Of a stretch of 64,000 nucleotides of DNA, positions 24,695-33,415 are shown in pieces. The stretch lies in assembly GCA_951828515.1 (NCBI GenBank), contig OX639992.1, positions 2,892,217-2,956,216 on the forward strand. Direction: 5' to 3'. The position numbers and the translations under genes were made by a program. A model generated the notes under the pieces. It was not told where the DNA came from and did not search any database. It worked only from the letters and a program-made list of their open reading frames with translations. The DNA is from an uncultured Poribacteria bacterium. GTDB taxonomy: Bacteria; Poribacteria; WGA-4E; WGA-3G. Position 1 is the first letter of the stretch, and each line of letters begins with the position of its first letter.

Positions 24695-25459
24695 ATGCTT
24701 ATTGACTCACACGCACACATTCAACTTTCCCAATTTGACCGTGACCGCGACGCAGTGCTAAAACGCGCCCACGAAGCTTCAGTCTCCGATATTCTTGTCA
24801 TAGGGTTCGACATGAAAACCAGTCTCGGTGCTGTGGAATTGGCAGAGGAACATACGCATATCTATGCCACCGTTGGGATGCATCCGCACGATGCGAAGGA
24901 TCTGACCCCCGATGTACTAAAGGCTTTTCGTGAACTCGCCGCACATCCGAAGGTGATCGCACTCGGTGAAATGGGATTAGACTATTACCGCAACCTCTCG
25001 CCGCGTCCGGTGCAAAAAGAGGCATTTGAAAAACAGTTGGATCTCGCCGAAGAGATGCAGATGCCGATTATTATCCACAATCGAGATGCCTATATTGACA
25101 TCCTTCCCATTTTAGAAGCACGGCACGGGAAAATCCGAGGTGTGTTGCACTGCTTTACCGGTGATGTCGAATTGATGCACAGGAGTCTCGCTATCGGAAA
25201 CCTTCATATCGGTATCGGGGGGATTGTAACATACCCGAATGCCAAAGATGTTCAAGCAGTAGTACGGGAAGTGCCAGCGGATAAACTGCTCATAGAAACC
25301 GATTGTCCGTGGCTGACCCCGCAATTTCGACGCGGGAAGCGGAACGAACCCGCGTATGTTCATGCTGTGGCAGAAAAGATCGCGGAACTCCGCGGCACCA
25401 CTATAGAAGCAATCGGCGAAACAACGACACGAAATTTCCATGAACTTTTTGCACATTAA
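24695..25459 (+). CDS. TatD family metal-dependent hydrolase/DNase
   Basis: 254 residues from ATG 24695; an upstream GTG at 24668 would add nine residues before the universal start MLIDSHAHIQL. Metal ligands HAH, Glu in ALGEMGLDYY, His in IIIHNRDA, His in HCFTGD and Asp in LIETDCPWLTP are all in place. TatD proteins are cytosolic 3'-5' exonucleases or deoxyribonucleases implicated in DNA repair and quality control. The C-terminus NFHELFAH is normal. Likely cotranscribed with the lipoprotein 23 bases downstream. Confidence 0.93.
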   Translation: MLIDSHAHIQLSQFDRDRDAVLKRAHEASVSDILVIGFDMKTSLGAVELAEEHTHIYATVGMHPHDAKDLTPDVLKAFRELAAHPKVIALGEMGLDYYRNLSPRPVQKEAFEKQLDLAEEMQMPIIIHNRDAYIDILPILEARHGKIRGVLHCFTGDVELMHRSLAIGNLHIGIGGIVTYPNAKDVQAVVREVPADKLLIETDCPWLTPQFRRGKRNEPAYVHAVAEKIAELRGTTIEAIGETTTRNFHELFAH

Positions 25460-25482
25460 CCCGCAGCATGGGAGGAATTGCG

Positions 25483-26295
25483 ATGGAACGAAACAACCGA
25501 TTGGTCGCTACAATGCATAGAGTCCTGAAGAAAAATTATCTCTGCTACCTTTTCCTACTCTTTCCGATGCTGGCTGTGTTTTCCAGTTGTGCGATAAAGC
25601 ATACCTTTGAAATGGCAGGATTCATGAAGGATATGGTAGCACAGCTGAAGGAAAGAGAAGCGTTCTTAATGGAATCTGCGGAAAAACCTTTAACGGAAAG
25701 TCAAGAAGAACTCTTAACGCAACTTCTTGAAGAAAAAGAGGGTTTGGATACGGTTTTGTCGAGTCAACCGTATTTGACGTATCTGGAGGAGCAGATCGGC
25801 GCGGCTCATAAGGATTATCCGACCTATCTTGCCGCTGTTCCCACCACCGAACAGAAATCGACCCTCCTATTTACGTTTAAAGAAATTCTGCCGCCAGAGG
25901 CAACAGATGTGCAAATCCAAATCTCTATGAACTTCTATTTCCAATTCTGTGAACTGATCGTGAACGAACCGGATGTTGCCTACGAATCAGAGGAGATGGA
26001 GACATTCATAAAGATACACCTGATTGATCCGTTGATGGATACGTATCCATCAAAAATGTCCACTTCCGATGCAATTGAAGTAATGAAGGTAGCTGCGGTG
26101 CCGAGTGGTATGGCTCCACTGGATACAGAAGTATTTCGTAAAATCTGGCTTAAGCAGCTGGAGGTTTACGGTTCCCGGGAAGGGTTGCCGCGTTGTGCGA
26201 TCTTAACACCTGGCGAATTTGCTCTAACGCGTTCGTTTTTTGAGAATGCCGCTGCCCTTGAAGAATGGATTAGGCTTCCACCCAAGCAGAAGTAA
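25483..26295 (+). CDS. Putative lipoprotein, unknown function
   Basis: About 270 residues from ATG 25483, which has GGAGG eight bases upstream. The N-terminus has basic residues, a hydrophobic stretch (YLCYLFLLFPMLAVF) and a lipobox-like end, FSSC, so it may be anchored by Cys36 in the outer or inner membrane. The mature part is helical and acidic (ESQEELLTQLLEEKEGLDTVL), with no catalytic motif that I know. The family is not recognised. Confidence 0.6.
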   Translation: MERNNRLVATMHRVLKKNYLCYLFLLFPMLAVFSSCAIKHTFEMAGFMKDMVAQLKEREAFLMESAEKPLTESQEELLTQLLEEKEGLDTVLSSQPYLTYLEEQIGAAHKDYPTYLAAVPTTEQKSTLLFTFKEILPPEATDVQIQISMNFYFQFCELIVNEPDVAYESEEMETFIKIHLIDPLMDTYPSKMSTSDAIEVMKVAAVPSGMAPLDTEVFRKIWLKQLEVYGSREGLPRCAILTPGEFALTRSFFENAAALEEWIRLPPKQK

Positions 26296-26325
26296 TGTCT
26301 GACATGTTTGTAGCACAAACTGTAT

Positions 26326-26441
26326 GAAGTTTCACTAAATATTTCGGTAATTTGATATGTTCTCCAAACCCGGTAGGTGCGGTTTGCAACCGCACCGGGC
26401 ATCATTCGGAAATTACCGAATTAAATTCTGAATCTTCATTT
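26326..26441. mobile_element. MITE-like element with about 30-bp imperfect inverted repeats, nested in a palindrome
   Basis: The ends begin ATGAAG and, inverted, end CTTCAT; the inner parts TTCGGTAATTT (26345-26355) and AAATTACCGAA (26412-26422) are perfect inverses. The core is a strong hairpin, GGTGCGGTT-TGC-AACCGCACC (26378-26398). It splits a TTTGTAGCACAAACTGT...TTTAGTTTGTGTC palindrome (26309-26325 and 26441-26454) of the family at 861-888. Confidence 0.6.
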
Positions 26442-26535
26442 AGTTTGTGTCCTTTTGGTGGACGATAACGAAGACCTTAGGAACTGTTTGAAGGTGTCCA
26501 ATTAATTCTAAAATCTACTATAAAATCCTTTCCAC

Positions 26536-27651
26536 ATGAAGCATCTAAATCTCCGTATGTACGCGATGGTGCTCGCCCTCGTCTGTGTTTGGGTGATTTT
26601 CACATTGCTAACTGGCGGCACCTTCCTCAGTACTCGAAACCTATCCAATCTCTCTCGCCAAGCCGCGGTCACCGCTATTCTCGCCGTTGGCATGACTTTA
26701 GTCATCGTTTCTGCGAATATCGATCTCTCTGTCGGTTACGGGGCTGGATTGCTCGGTGCCATTGCCGCGATTATACACGTGTGGTGGGGGCAACCGATCC
26801 TCTTGACACTCATTGCCGTCTTATGCATCGGGATTCTGATGGGGTTGATGCAGGGTTACCTCGTAGCGTATCAGCGAATCCCAGCGTTTATCGTCACATT
26901 AGGCGGATTTTTGGCGTATCGCGGTTTGATGTTAGCCTTCACCAGAGGCGAGACCATCCTACTTCCAGACAATTGGCTCAAGGCAATCGGGAACGCCTAT
27001 CTTTCGTCAGCACTTGGATGGGGACTCATGATTGTTGGATTGGGCATCAACGGATACCGCTTTTACCGACAGCGAACCGCCCAACTACAGTACGGTACTG
27101 AGCAAACATCCTTGAGAACTCTTCTATTGAAGGTAGTCGGAACATCCGCACTCATTATAGCGTTCATCTCCGTAATGAATACTCACAAAGGGATTCCGTT
27201 TCCAGTCTGCATTCTATTTGGATTAGCGTTCGTATTCCATTTCATCGCCAACCATACCCGTTTCGGACGTTATGTGTATGCAGTCGGTGGAAACGCGGAA
27301 GCAGCGTACCTCTCCGGTATCAACGTCCGCGGGATTACGCTGCGGGTGTTTGCAACGATGGGTGCGTTAATGGCGATCGCTGGGGTTGTGATGACATGCC
27401 GTGTCGGGAGTGCCAGTCCAGAGGCGGGACGACTGCTGGAGTTGGATGCCATCGCTGCGTGTGTGATCGGGGGTGCCAGTTTAATGGGTGGACGCGGGAG
27501 TATCTTCGGTGCAATCTTAGGCGCGTTCGTCATGGAAAGCCTCAATAACGGAATGAGTATGGCAAACATGGACGCTTCATGGCAAGACATAATCAAAGGG
27601 ATCGTACTTGTCGCAGCAGTCGGATTTGATATGGCATCACGGCGGCGATAA
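26536..27651 (+). CDS. Sugar ABC transporter permease (RbsC/XylH type)
   Basis: 371 residues, polytopic, with about 10 hydrophobic segments. Family marks: NLSNLSRQAAVTAILAVGMTLVIVSANIDLSVGYGAG, GFLAYRGLMLAFTRGET, YAVGGNAEAAYLSGINV and DAIAACVIGGASLMGGRG. It is the membrane unit of importers for ribose, xylose and similar sugars (BPD_transp_2 family). The central cytoplasmic loop (residues about 175-205) resembles the XylH layout. No binding protein or ATPase gene is adjacent; those subunits must be elsewhere if the transporter works. A few bases of upstream DNA hold the MITE of 26326-26441. Confidence 0.9.
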   Translation: MKHLNLRMYAMVLALVCVWVIFTLLTGGTFLSTRNLSNLSRQAAVTAILAVGMTLVIVSANIDLSVGYGAGLLGAIAAIIHVWWGQPILLTLIAVLCIGILMGLMQGYLVAYQRIPAFIVTLGGFLAYRGLMLAFTRGETILLPDNWLKAIGNAYLSSALGWGLMIVGLGINGYRFYRQRTAQLQYGTEQTSLRTLLLKVVGTSALIIAFISVMNTHKGIPFPVCILFGLAFVFHFIANHTRFGRYVYAVGGNAEAAYLSGINVRGITLRVFATMGALMAIAGVVMTCRVGSASPEAGRLLELDAIAACVIGGASLMGGRGSIFGAILGAFVMESLNNGMSMANMDASWQDIIKGIVLVAAVGFDMASRRR

Positions 27652-27744
27652 AAGGTCCCTACGACAAGCAGTGTTCACTAAATTCCGCTATCCACAGAAA
27701 ATTTTTAAACCTTTTCCCCAAAAATCCCCCTCTTTATAGTCAAG

Positions 27745-27782
27745 TCTAATTGGGCAAATCTAATTGGGCAAATCTAATTAGG
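27745..27782 (+). repeat. 14-bp direct repeats just upstream of the fusion gene
   Basis: TCTAATTGGGCAAA occurs at 27745-27758 and 27759-27772, and a partial third copy, TCTAATTAGG, at 27773-27782. The last unit ends nine bases before ATG 27792 and contains its probable ribosome site (AGGA). Could be a regulatory site array or slippage; not established. Confidence 0.7.
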
Positions 27783-27791
27783 AATTTATCT

Positions 27792-30700
27792 ATGCAATAC
27801 GATTCATCGACGTACACAGACCTGACAGATGGTGAGCTCATCCAACTCGTGCAAGATGGAGATGAGGAGGCGTTTGCCCAACTCGCTGCCCGCCACAGTT
27901 CCAGAATTTGGCAACTGGTCGTTTTGAACTCCCGTCAGATCCGCGATGCTGAAGAGATTTTTCAAGATATTTGGATGGCAGTCTGGGAAAACATCAGGGG
28001 TTTACGCGAAGTCAGCAGTTTCGGTGCTTGGCTCAGGAAGATAGCCTACACGACTTGCAGAAGATATTACACCGCCAACTCGCACACAAGAGGTGAAATC
28101 CTTCAGAGCGCAGAGGAGCTTGCTCAAACTATCGATCGGGATGTGCTTGCTCGGTTTCGAGAAACGGAACTTCTTGCAGCGGTAACGGAAGCCGTACAGG
28201 ATCTTCCAGAGAAAGTTCGAGCGATCGCGGTGCTCTACTACTTGGAGATGTGGACGATCAAAGAGATTGCAACCGAGCTGGGTTTGGCGGTTGGAACCGT
28301 CAAGACAAGGCTCAGCCAAATTCGGGCACTCCTGCGCGAGGAATTTGGCGTTGAAGAAATTAAGAGGGGAAGAACTATGGCGCATCAAAAAGAGGTATCC
28401 AAGCCAGCACGGGACAAAACTAAGGTTTTCGGTGTCGGCGACGCAGGTGGCAACGTCGTCAAACGGATGATTGCCGCCGGTTTCAAAGGCGTTGAATTTT
28501 ACGCTGTGAATACAGATGTGGAGGCACTCCGCACATGCGATGGAGCGACACAGGTGCAGATCGGTGCTGAAACCACACAAGGACTTGGTGCGGATACAAA
28601 CCCTGAAATCGGCAGAGCGGCGGCTGAAGAAGATTTAGAATCGCTCAACGCCATCGTTGCCGACACACGTATGGTTTTCGTTACTGCCGGCATGGGCGGC
28701 GGAACAGGAACAGGTGCCGCACCCTTAATCGCATCTATCGCCCGGGAACAAGGTGCTTTAACGATAGGTGTTGTGACACTTCCACTTGATTCCGAGGAAC
28801 AACGCTGCGCCGAACACGCACAACTGGGGCTCCATGAACTGCGAGAGAACACTGATGCCGTTATCGTAGTCCCGAATCAGCGGCTTCTTGAGACTGTGGA
28901 CGTGGAACTAACATCAAACGAAGCGTTCCGCATGAGCGATGAAACCGTGTTACTCGGCATTAAAACTGTCGCCGATATTATTGTTGAGTCAGGCGAGATT
29001 AACATTGATTTCGCCGATATAGAGAGTATCATGAAGGATGCTGGCACGGTGTTGATGGGCGTAGGGCAAGCATCTGGTGAAAATAGGGCGCGAATCGCTA
29101 TGGAAAACGCTATCACTTCACCGCTGATGGATGGGAAAAGCGTCGGGAGTGCAACTGGTCTGATCACAAGGATTAGTGCCCCACCGGACTTCATGATGAA
29201 TGAGTTGGATATGGCAATGGGCGTGCTCCAAGACGAAGCATTTGACACACAAATTATATTTGGGCTGGTCTACAGAGATGACGATCCTGAACCCGATGAC
29301 AACATTATTGTCACTGTCCTGGCAGCCGGGATCGAGGCAGGAAGCGGACCCACTGTTGCACCGTCCACCCAGCAGCGTGGAGGCTCTCCTGGAGGCGGCA
29401 CTCGCGTCTCATCTACAACCACGTCCGAATTTGTTCATCTACACAACCACAGCGAATATAGCATGCTTGATGGTGCCTGCCGAATCTCAGATATGGTGGA
29501 TTGGGCGGTTGAAAATAGCGTACCTGCTGTCGCACTCACCGATCACGGCAACATGTTCGGCGCATGGGAATTGTACAACAAGGCGACAGAAGCGGGAGTC
29601 AAGCCTATCATCGGTTGTGAGGTGTATGTCGCACACGGTGGTCGAAAGACGCGTGGGCAAGAACGCGGAGATCCGTATCACCTCACGCTGCTCGCGGAGG
29701 ATGTGACCGGTTATCGGAATCTCTTGGAGTTGGTATCACTTGGATACACAGAGGGCTTCGAGCGCAAACCACGTATTGATATGGAAATCTTACGCGAACA
29801 CCGAGATGGGATTATCGCACTAACCGGATGTATCCAAGGACAGGTGCCACAACTCCTTTGCGCAAATCGGCGCGACGAAGCGATCCAGAACTTCAAAACG
29901 CTAATGGAGATAATGGGGAAAGGTAATCTCTATGTCGAGCTGCAAAACCACTACATTGACGAGGAGCTTAAAGCGTATCCAGTGATGGCACAGTTGGCAA
30001 ACGAGTTCAGTCTTCCCATCGTTGGTACAAACGATTGCCACTACCTCCGCAGATCAGACCACGGGATGCACGACATCCTCCTCTGTATCCAGACGCAGAA
30101 AACTGTCAACGACCGAGAGCGGCTCCGCTATGATAACCATTTCTACTTCAAAAGTGTTGACGAGATGCAAGAAGCACTGAAGGATTACCCGCCGGAGGCT
30201 ATCAGCAACACACTTGAAATTGCGAATCGGGGCAACCTTGAACTCGACTATCAACAGGATCCGGTGCCGAAATACGAGGTCCCCGAAGGGCATACACACG
30301 ACAGTTATCTCAAAGAATTGTGCTATCAAGGCTTACGTGAAAGGTACGGTCAACTCTCCGAACCCATCCGACAGCGGGTTGATTACGAACTGGATATCAT
30401 CAGACAAGGGAACCACGCTAACTATTTTCTGATTGTGGCAGATTATGTCAACTATGCCCACAAACAAGGGTATCCGCTATCCGCTCGCGGTTCTGCCGCC
30501 GGGAGTCTGGTGCTCTATGCGCTCGGTGTAATTAGTTTTAATCCGATGGATCACGGGTGTCTGTTTGAACGATTTTTGAACCTTGAACGTCTCAGTGTTC
30601 CGGATATTGATATTGATTTCGCCGACCGTGCACGTGAACATGTAATTGCGTATCTCGCGAAGAAATATGGAGCGGATTCTGTCGGCAAAGTCGCTACTTT

Positions 30701-31850
30701 TGCGACCTTGAGTGCCAAAGCTGCTATTAAAGATGTCGGTCGCGCACTTGATATACCTTCCCAGACTGTTGAAAAGTTGACAGAACTCATTCCGGGTATT
30801 CCGTACATTACGCTTGATGAAGCCTTGGAACAGGTCCCCGAATTTCAGGCACTCGCTGAACTCCCAGAAAATAGGGAGTTGATTGAGATTAGCAAATCAG
30901 TCGAAGGTATGAAGCGACACGTCTCCTGCCATACCTCCGCAATTGCCGTTTCAGACGGTCCGTTGACAAATTACGTCCCGCTGTTCAAGGACAGACATGA
31001 CCAAATCGCGACACAGTTTGAAGGGAAAACCGTCGAAGATGTCGGTATCGTCAAATTTGATTCTCTCGGCTTACGGAGCCTCAGCGAGACGCATGACTGT
31101 CTTCAGATGATTGAGGCGAACCGCGGTGTCAAAATTAAGCTCGAAGATATTCCTTTTGACGATGAGAAAACCTATTCCTTGGTTAGCAACGGACTCATCG
31201 CTGGTTTATTCCAGTTGGAGACCTCTCCCGGTATGCTTCAAGTTGTCACGGAACTCAAACCCGACAACTTTGAGGAGTTTTCTGCAATTACTGCCCTTTA
31301 TCGTCCAGGACCGATAGAAAATGGCGATATGCAGCGGTACATAGATCGAAAGAATGGGAGGCAGCCCATAGAATATATACATCCCTCGCTTGAGGGTGTA
31401 CTCAAAAGTACCTACGGTCTGTGCCTCTATCAGGAACAGTTGATGCAGATTGCTCACGACATGGCAGGCTTTACGCTTGCTGAAGCGGACATACTCCGCT
31501 CCGCGATAGGTAAGCGAAATGAAACACTACTTGCCGCACAACGTGAGAAATTTGTTGAAGGGTCGATGAAAAAAGGATTCGATAAAGAAGAGGCTGAGAA
31601 GGTATTTGAGTTACTTGAACCTTCTGCACGCTGTGCCTTTAACAAGTCTCATACCGTTGCTTATTCCATGTTAGCATATCGCATGGCGTACCTAAAAACG
31701 CACTATCCGCACGAATTTATGACGGCGGTGATGACTGGCACAGCAAGTGACTCAGCAAAAATTGCCTACTACCGAGAGGAGTGTAAAAAACTCTCTGACT
31801 TCTTAGGTGTAGAAACCGATCCGCCTCCGCTTGCCGCAAATGAATCTTGA
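27792..31850 (+). CDS. Triple fusion: ECF sigma factor - FtsZ GTPase domain - PHP/polymerase part of DnaE
   Basis: One uninterrupted frame, 1352 residues from ATG 27792 (a TTG at 27750 is less likely). Residues about 10-190: ECF sigma with region 2 (DGELIQLVQDGDEEAFAQLA, DAEEIFQDIWMAVWENI) and region 4 (LYYLEMWTIKEIATELGLAV). About 210-525: FtsZ, with FGVGDAGGNVVKRM, the tubulin signature GGGTGTG (302-308) and T7 loop NIDFAD (404-409). About 526-546: Gly/Ser/Thr linker. From 547: DnaE PHP domain (FVHLHNHSEYS; metal ligands look intact), then catalytic DIDID (938-942) and KFDSLGLR (Asp about 1090). It stops after KIAYYREECKKL plus 22 residues, so the helix-hairpin-helix, OB and tau-binding parts of DnaE are absent. 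Met196 (28377) has a GAGGGG site and could start FtsZ alone. Likely a paralogue; the housekeeping genes would be elsewhere. Confidence 0.85.
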   Translation: MQYDSSTYTDLTDGELIQLVQDGDEEAFAQLAARHSSRIWQLVVLNSRQIRDAEEIFQDIWMAVWENIRGLREVSSFGAWLRKIAYTTCRRYYTANSHTRGEILQSAEELAQTIDRDVLARFRETELLAAVTEAVQDLPEKVRAIAVLYYLEMWTIKEIATELGLAVGTVKTRLSQIRALLREEFGVEEIKRGRTMAHQKEVSKPARDKTKVFGVGDAGGNVVKRMIAAGFKGVEFYAVNTDVEALRTCDGATQVQIGAETTQGLGADTNPEIGRAAAEEDLESLNAIVADTRMVFVTAGMGGGTGTGAAPLIASIAREQGALTIGVVTLPLDSEEQRCAEHAQLGLHELRENTDAVIVVPNQRLLETVDVELTSNEAFRMSDETVLLGIKTVADIIVESGEINIDFADIESIMKDAGTVLMGVGQASGENRARIAMENAITSPLMDGKSVGSATGLITRISAPPDFMMNELDMAMGVLQDEAFDTQIIFGLVYRDDDPEPDDNIIVTVLAAGIEAGSGPTVAPSTQQRGGSPGGGTRVSSTTTSEFVHLHNHSEYSMLDGACRISDMVDWAVENSVPAVALTDHGNMFGAWELYNKATEAGVKPIIGCEVYVAHGGRKTRGQERGDPYHLTLLAEDVTGYRNLLELVSLGYTEGFERKPRIDMEILREHRDGIIALTGCIQGQVPQLLCANRRDEAIQNFKTLMEIMGKGNLYVELQNHYIDEELKAYPVMAQLANEFSLPIVGTNDCHYLRRSDHGMHDILLCIQTQKTVNDRERLRYDNHFYFKSVDEMQEALKDYPPEAISNTLEIANRGNLELDYQQDPVPKYEVPEGHTHDSYLKELCYQGLRERYGQLSEPIRQRVDYELDIIRQGNHANYFLIVADYVNYAHKQGYPLSARGSAAGSLVLYALGVISFNPMDHGCLFERFLNLERLSVPDIDIDFADRAREHVIAYLAKKYGADSVGKVATFATLSAKAAIKDVGRALDIPSQTVEKLTELIPGIPYITLDEALEQVPEFQALAELPENRELIEISKSVEGMKRHVSCHTSAIAVSDGPLTNYVPLFKDRHDQIATQFEGKTVEDVGIVKFDSLGLRSLSETHDCLQMIEANRGVKIKLEDIPFDDEKTYSLVSNGLIAGLFQLETSPGMLQVVTELKPDNFEEFSAITALYRPGPIENGDMQRYIDRKNGRQPIEYIHPSLEGVLKSTYGLCLYQEQLMQIAHDMAGFTLAEADILRSAIGKRNETLLAAQREKFVEGSMKKGFDKEEAEKVFELLEPSARCAFNKSHTVAYSMLAYRMAYLKTHYPHEFMTAVMTGTASDSAKIAYYREECKKLSDFLGVETDPPPLAANES

Positions 31851-31985
31851 TTTCTATAAGCAATATTAGGTTTTGAGGAAGGGCGGAAGCACAGGAAGAT
31901 TGGAAGAATCGCTATGTTCGCTATCTTCCAACCTTCCATCCTTCCAACTTTCCAATCCAATTGCGGATTCAGAACTTGAGCGTTA
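31851..31985 (-). repeat. 130-bp dispersed repeat, copy A
   Basis: Begins right after the stop of the fusion gene. On the minus strand it reads GGAAAGTTGGAAGG... then CTTCCAATCTTCCTGTGCTT and CCCTTCCTCAAAACC, and matches 54324-54455 on the plus strand over about 125 bases with small gaps. Its GGAAG and CTTCC arms can fold back. The other part of this gap shows no gene. Confidence 0.7.
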
Positions 31986-32005
31986 ATACTTAAACTTGTT
32001 TAAGA

Positions 32006-33388
32006 TTATCTTGCCAGGTTGCGTGCCTCTTTGAACTTCTCTTTAGCGAATTGGCCCCATTCCTTGATTTTTTCATTGCGGACAGTTGGATCTTTCCATG
32101 CCCCACCTGCCAACTCCATGGCTTCTTCTTCGGTTATCGGCATCTTCGTTAAAACCGCAATCGCTGCGTCACGTTTCGCCGGGTCTTTACACTTTCGGAT
32201 TGCCTTCCATGTGTTGACGAGATCCTTGTGCGAATCAATAATCAAAACACCGAAGAGGCCGTTAACGATATCCCATCGCTCGCTGCCTTTATCTGAGTTA
32301 TATTGGAAGGGAGCCCCCTCCATAGCGAATGGATTTGGGACCGTGCATCGCTCGCCTAATTTGTCATAAAGTGCTGGTAACACACTCGCACGGTTCAAAC
32401 CGCCCTTCCATTTAGGTCCCTCTGAATCAGTGTCGCGGAGCATCCAGAGTTTCTGTGCGTCTGCGGATAAAACGAATTCAAGGAACTTTTGTGCAACGGG
32501 AAGATTCGGGGCACCTTTGAGGATCGCAATCGGATCAGCATTGATGACCGCACCGTCGGCTGGAACGATGTATTTGATCTTATCCGCACCCACAACAGCG
32601 ATTTGACCGTACGCGTAAAAATCGATTGCGAGTCCATAAATGACTTGTCCTGCGACGACATCTGTCGGAATAGCGTTGGCACCAGCGGAGAAACCGCGAA
32701 CGTTACCACCCATCTTTGTCAGGAGGGCGAACCCTTCTTCCCATCCGAGCGTTTGAAGGATGATTTCATACACCATGTGCGCCGAACCACTCTCTCTTGG
32801 ATCGGCTGCGCCAATTTTACCGAGCAACGTCACGTCACCCAAATCCTGCCATGCCGTGGCTTTCGGGAGACTGAGCATTTCGCGCAACTCCTCATTGTAC
32901 ATGATGCCGAAACTTGATAACGCCGCACCATACCACTGATATTCGGCATCATAAAGCGGGATACCTTGAAACGATTGCGTCATCTGCTCAAGTTGTGCTT
33001 CAGGGAGTTTGTAGGTGTTCAGCCAACCGTTATTTGACAGGCGGAGATAATTGTCAGTACCACCGCCAAAGAAAATATCGACACCGATGCTCTCTGGCAC
33101 GCGCTTAAACTCCGATTCGATGAACCGATAGTTGGAAGAGGTGCCACCCACATCTCGCCAGTCGGTTTTGACTGTTCTGCCGGTTTCTTCCGCGTACCAC
33201 TTCTCAAAATTGGTTCCAAACTCTGTCTCAATTCCCTCTGGATGTGGTGAAATAATGATAAGTTCGTCCTGTGCAAACAAGACAGCAGGTAGTGCCAAAA
33301 GACATAATACAATCCCCCACGTCGCAAGATGTACGCTGCAACGTCCGAGAGGTTTTAAATAGGGCATGTTTGGGTTCTCCTTTTTCAT
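32006..33388 (-). CDS. ABC transporter substrate-binding protein, iron(III)-binding-like
   Basis: 460 residues. A signal peptide follows a longish basic lead (hydrophobic core ATWGIVLCLLALPAVLFA, mature part from QDELIII). The pattern LIIISPHPEGIETEFGTNFEKWYAEETG and the hinge region with GGGTDNYLRLSN fit the family of periplasmic binding proteins for ferric iron, spermidine and related ligands (SBP_bac). The ligand is not readable. It has no permease or ATPase beside it, so partners are elsewhere. It may carry a helical C-terminal extension (VRNEKIKEWGQFAKEKFKEAR). Confidence 0.82.
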   Translation of the reverse strand: MKKENPNMPYLKPLGRCSVHLATWGIVLCLLALPAVLFAQDELIIISPHPEGIETEFGTNFEKWYAEETGRTVKTDWRDVGGTSSNYRFIESEFKRVPESIGVDIFFGGGTDNYLRLSNNGWLNTYKLPEAQLEQMTQSFQGIPLYDAEYQWYGAALSSFGIMYNEELREMLSLPKATAWQDLGDVTLLGKIGAADPRESGSAHMVYEIILQTLGWEEGFALLTKMGGNVRGFSAGANAIPTDVVAGQVIYGLAIDFYAYGQIAVVGADKIKYIVPADGAVINADPIAILKGAPNLPVAQKFLEFVLSADAQKLWMLRDTDSEGPKWKGGLNRASVLPALYDKLGERCTVPNPFAMEGAPFQYNSDKGSERWDIVNGLFGVLIIDSHKDLVNTWKAIRKCKDPAKRDAAIAVLTKMPITEEEAMELAGGAWKDPTVRNEKIKEWGQFAKEKFKEARNLAR

Positions 33389-33415
33389 ACCGGTAGCAAT
33401 ACTGAAGACATGTAG

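Noticed and set aside
29200-29706. 168-residue plus-strand frame overlapping the fusion
   Set aside because: It is an out-of-phase shadow across the FtsZ-DnaE linker, with no recognisable product.
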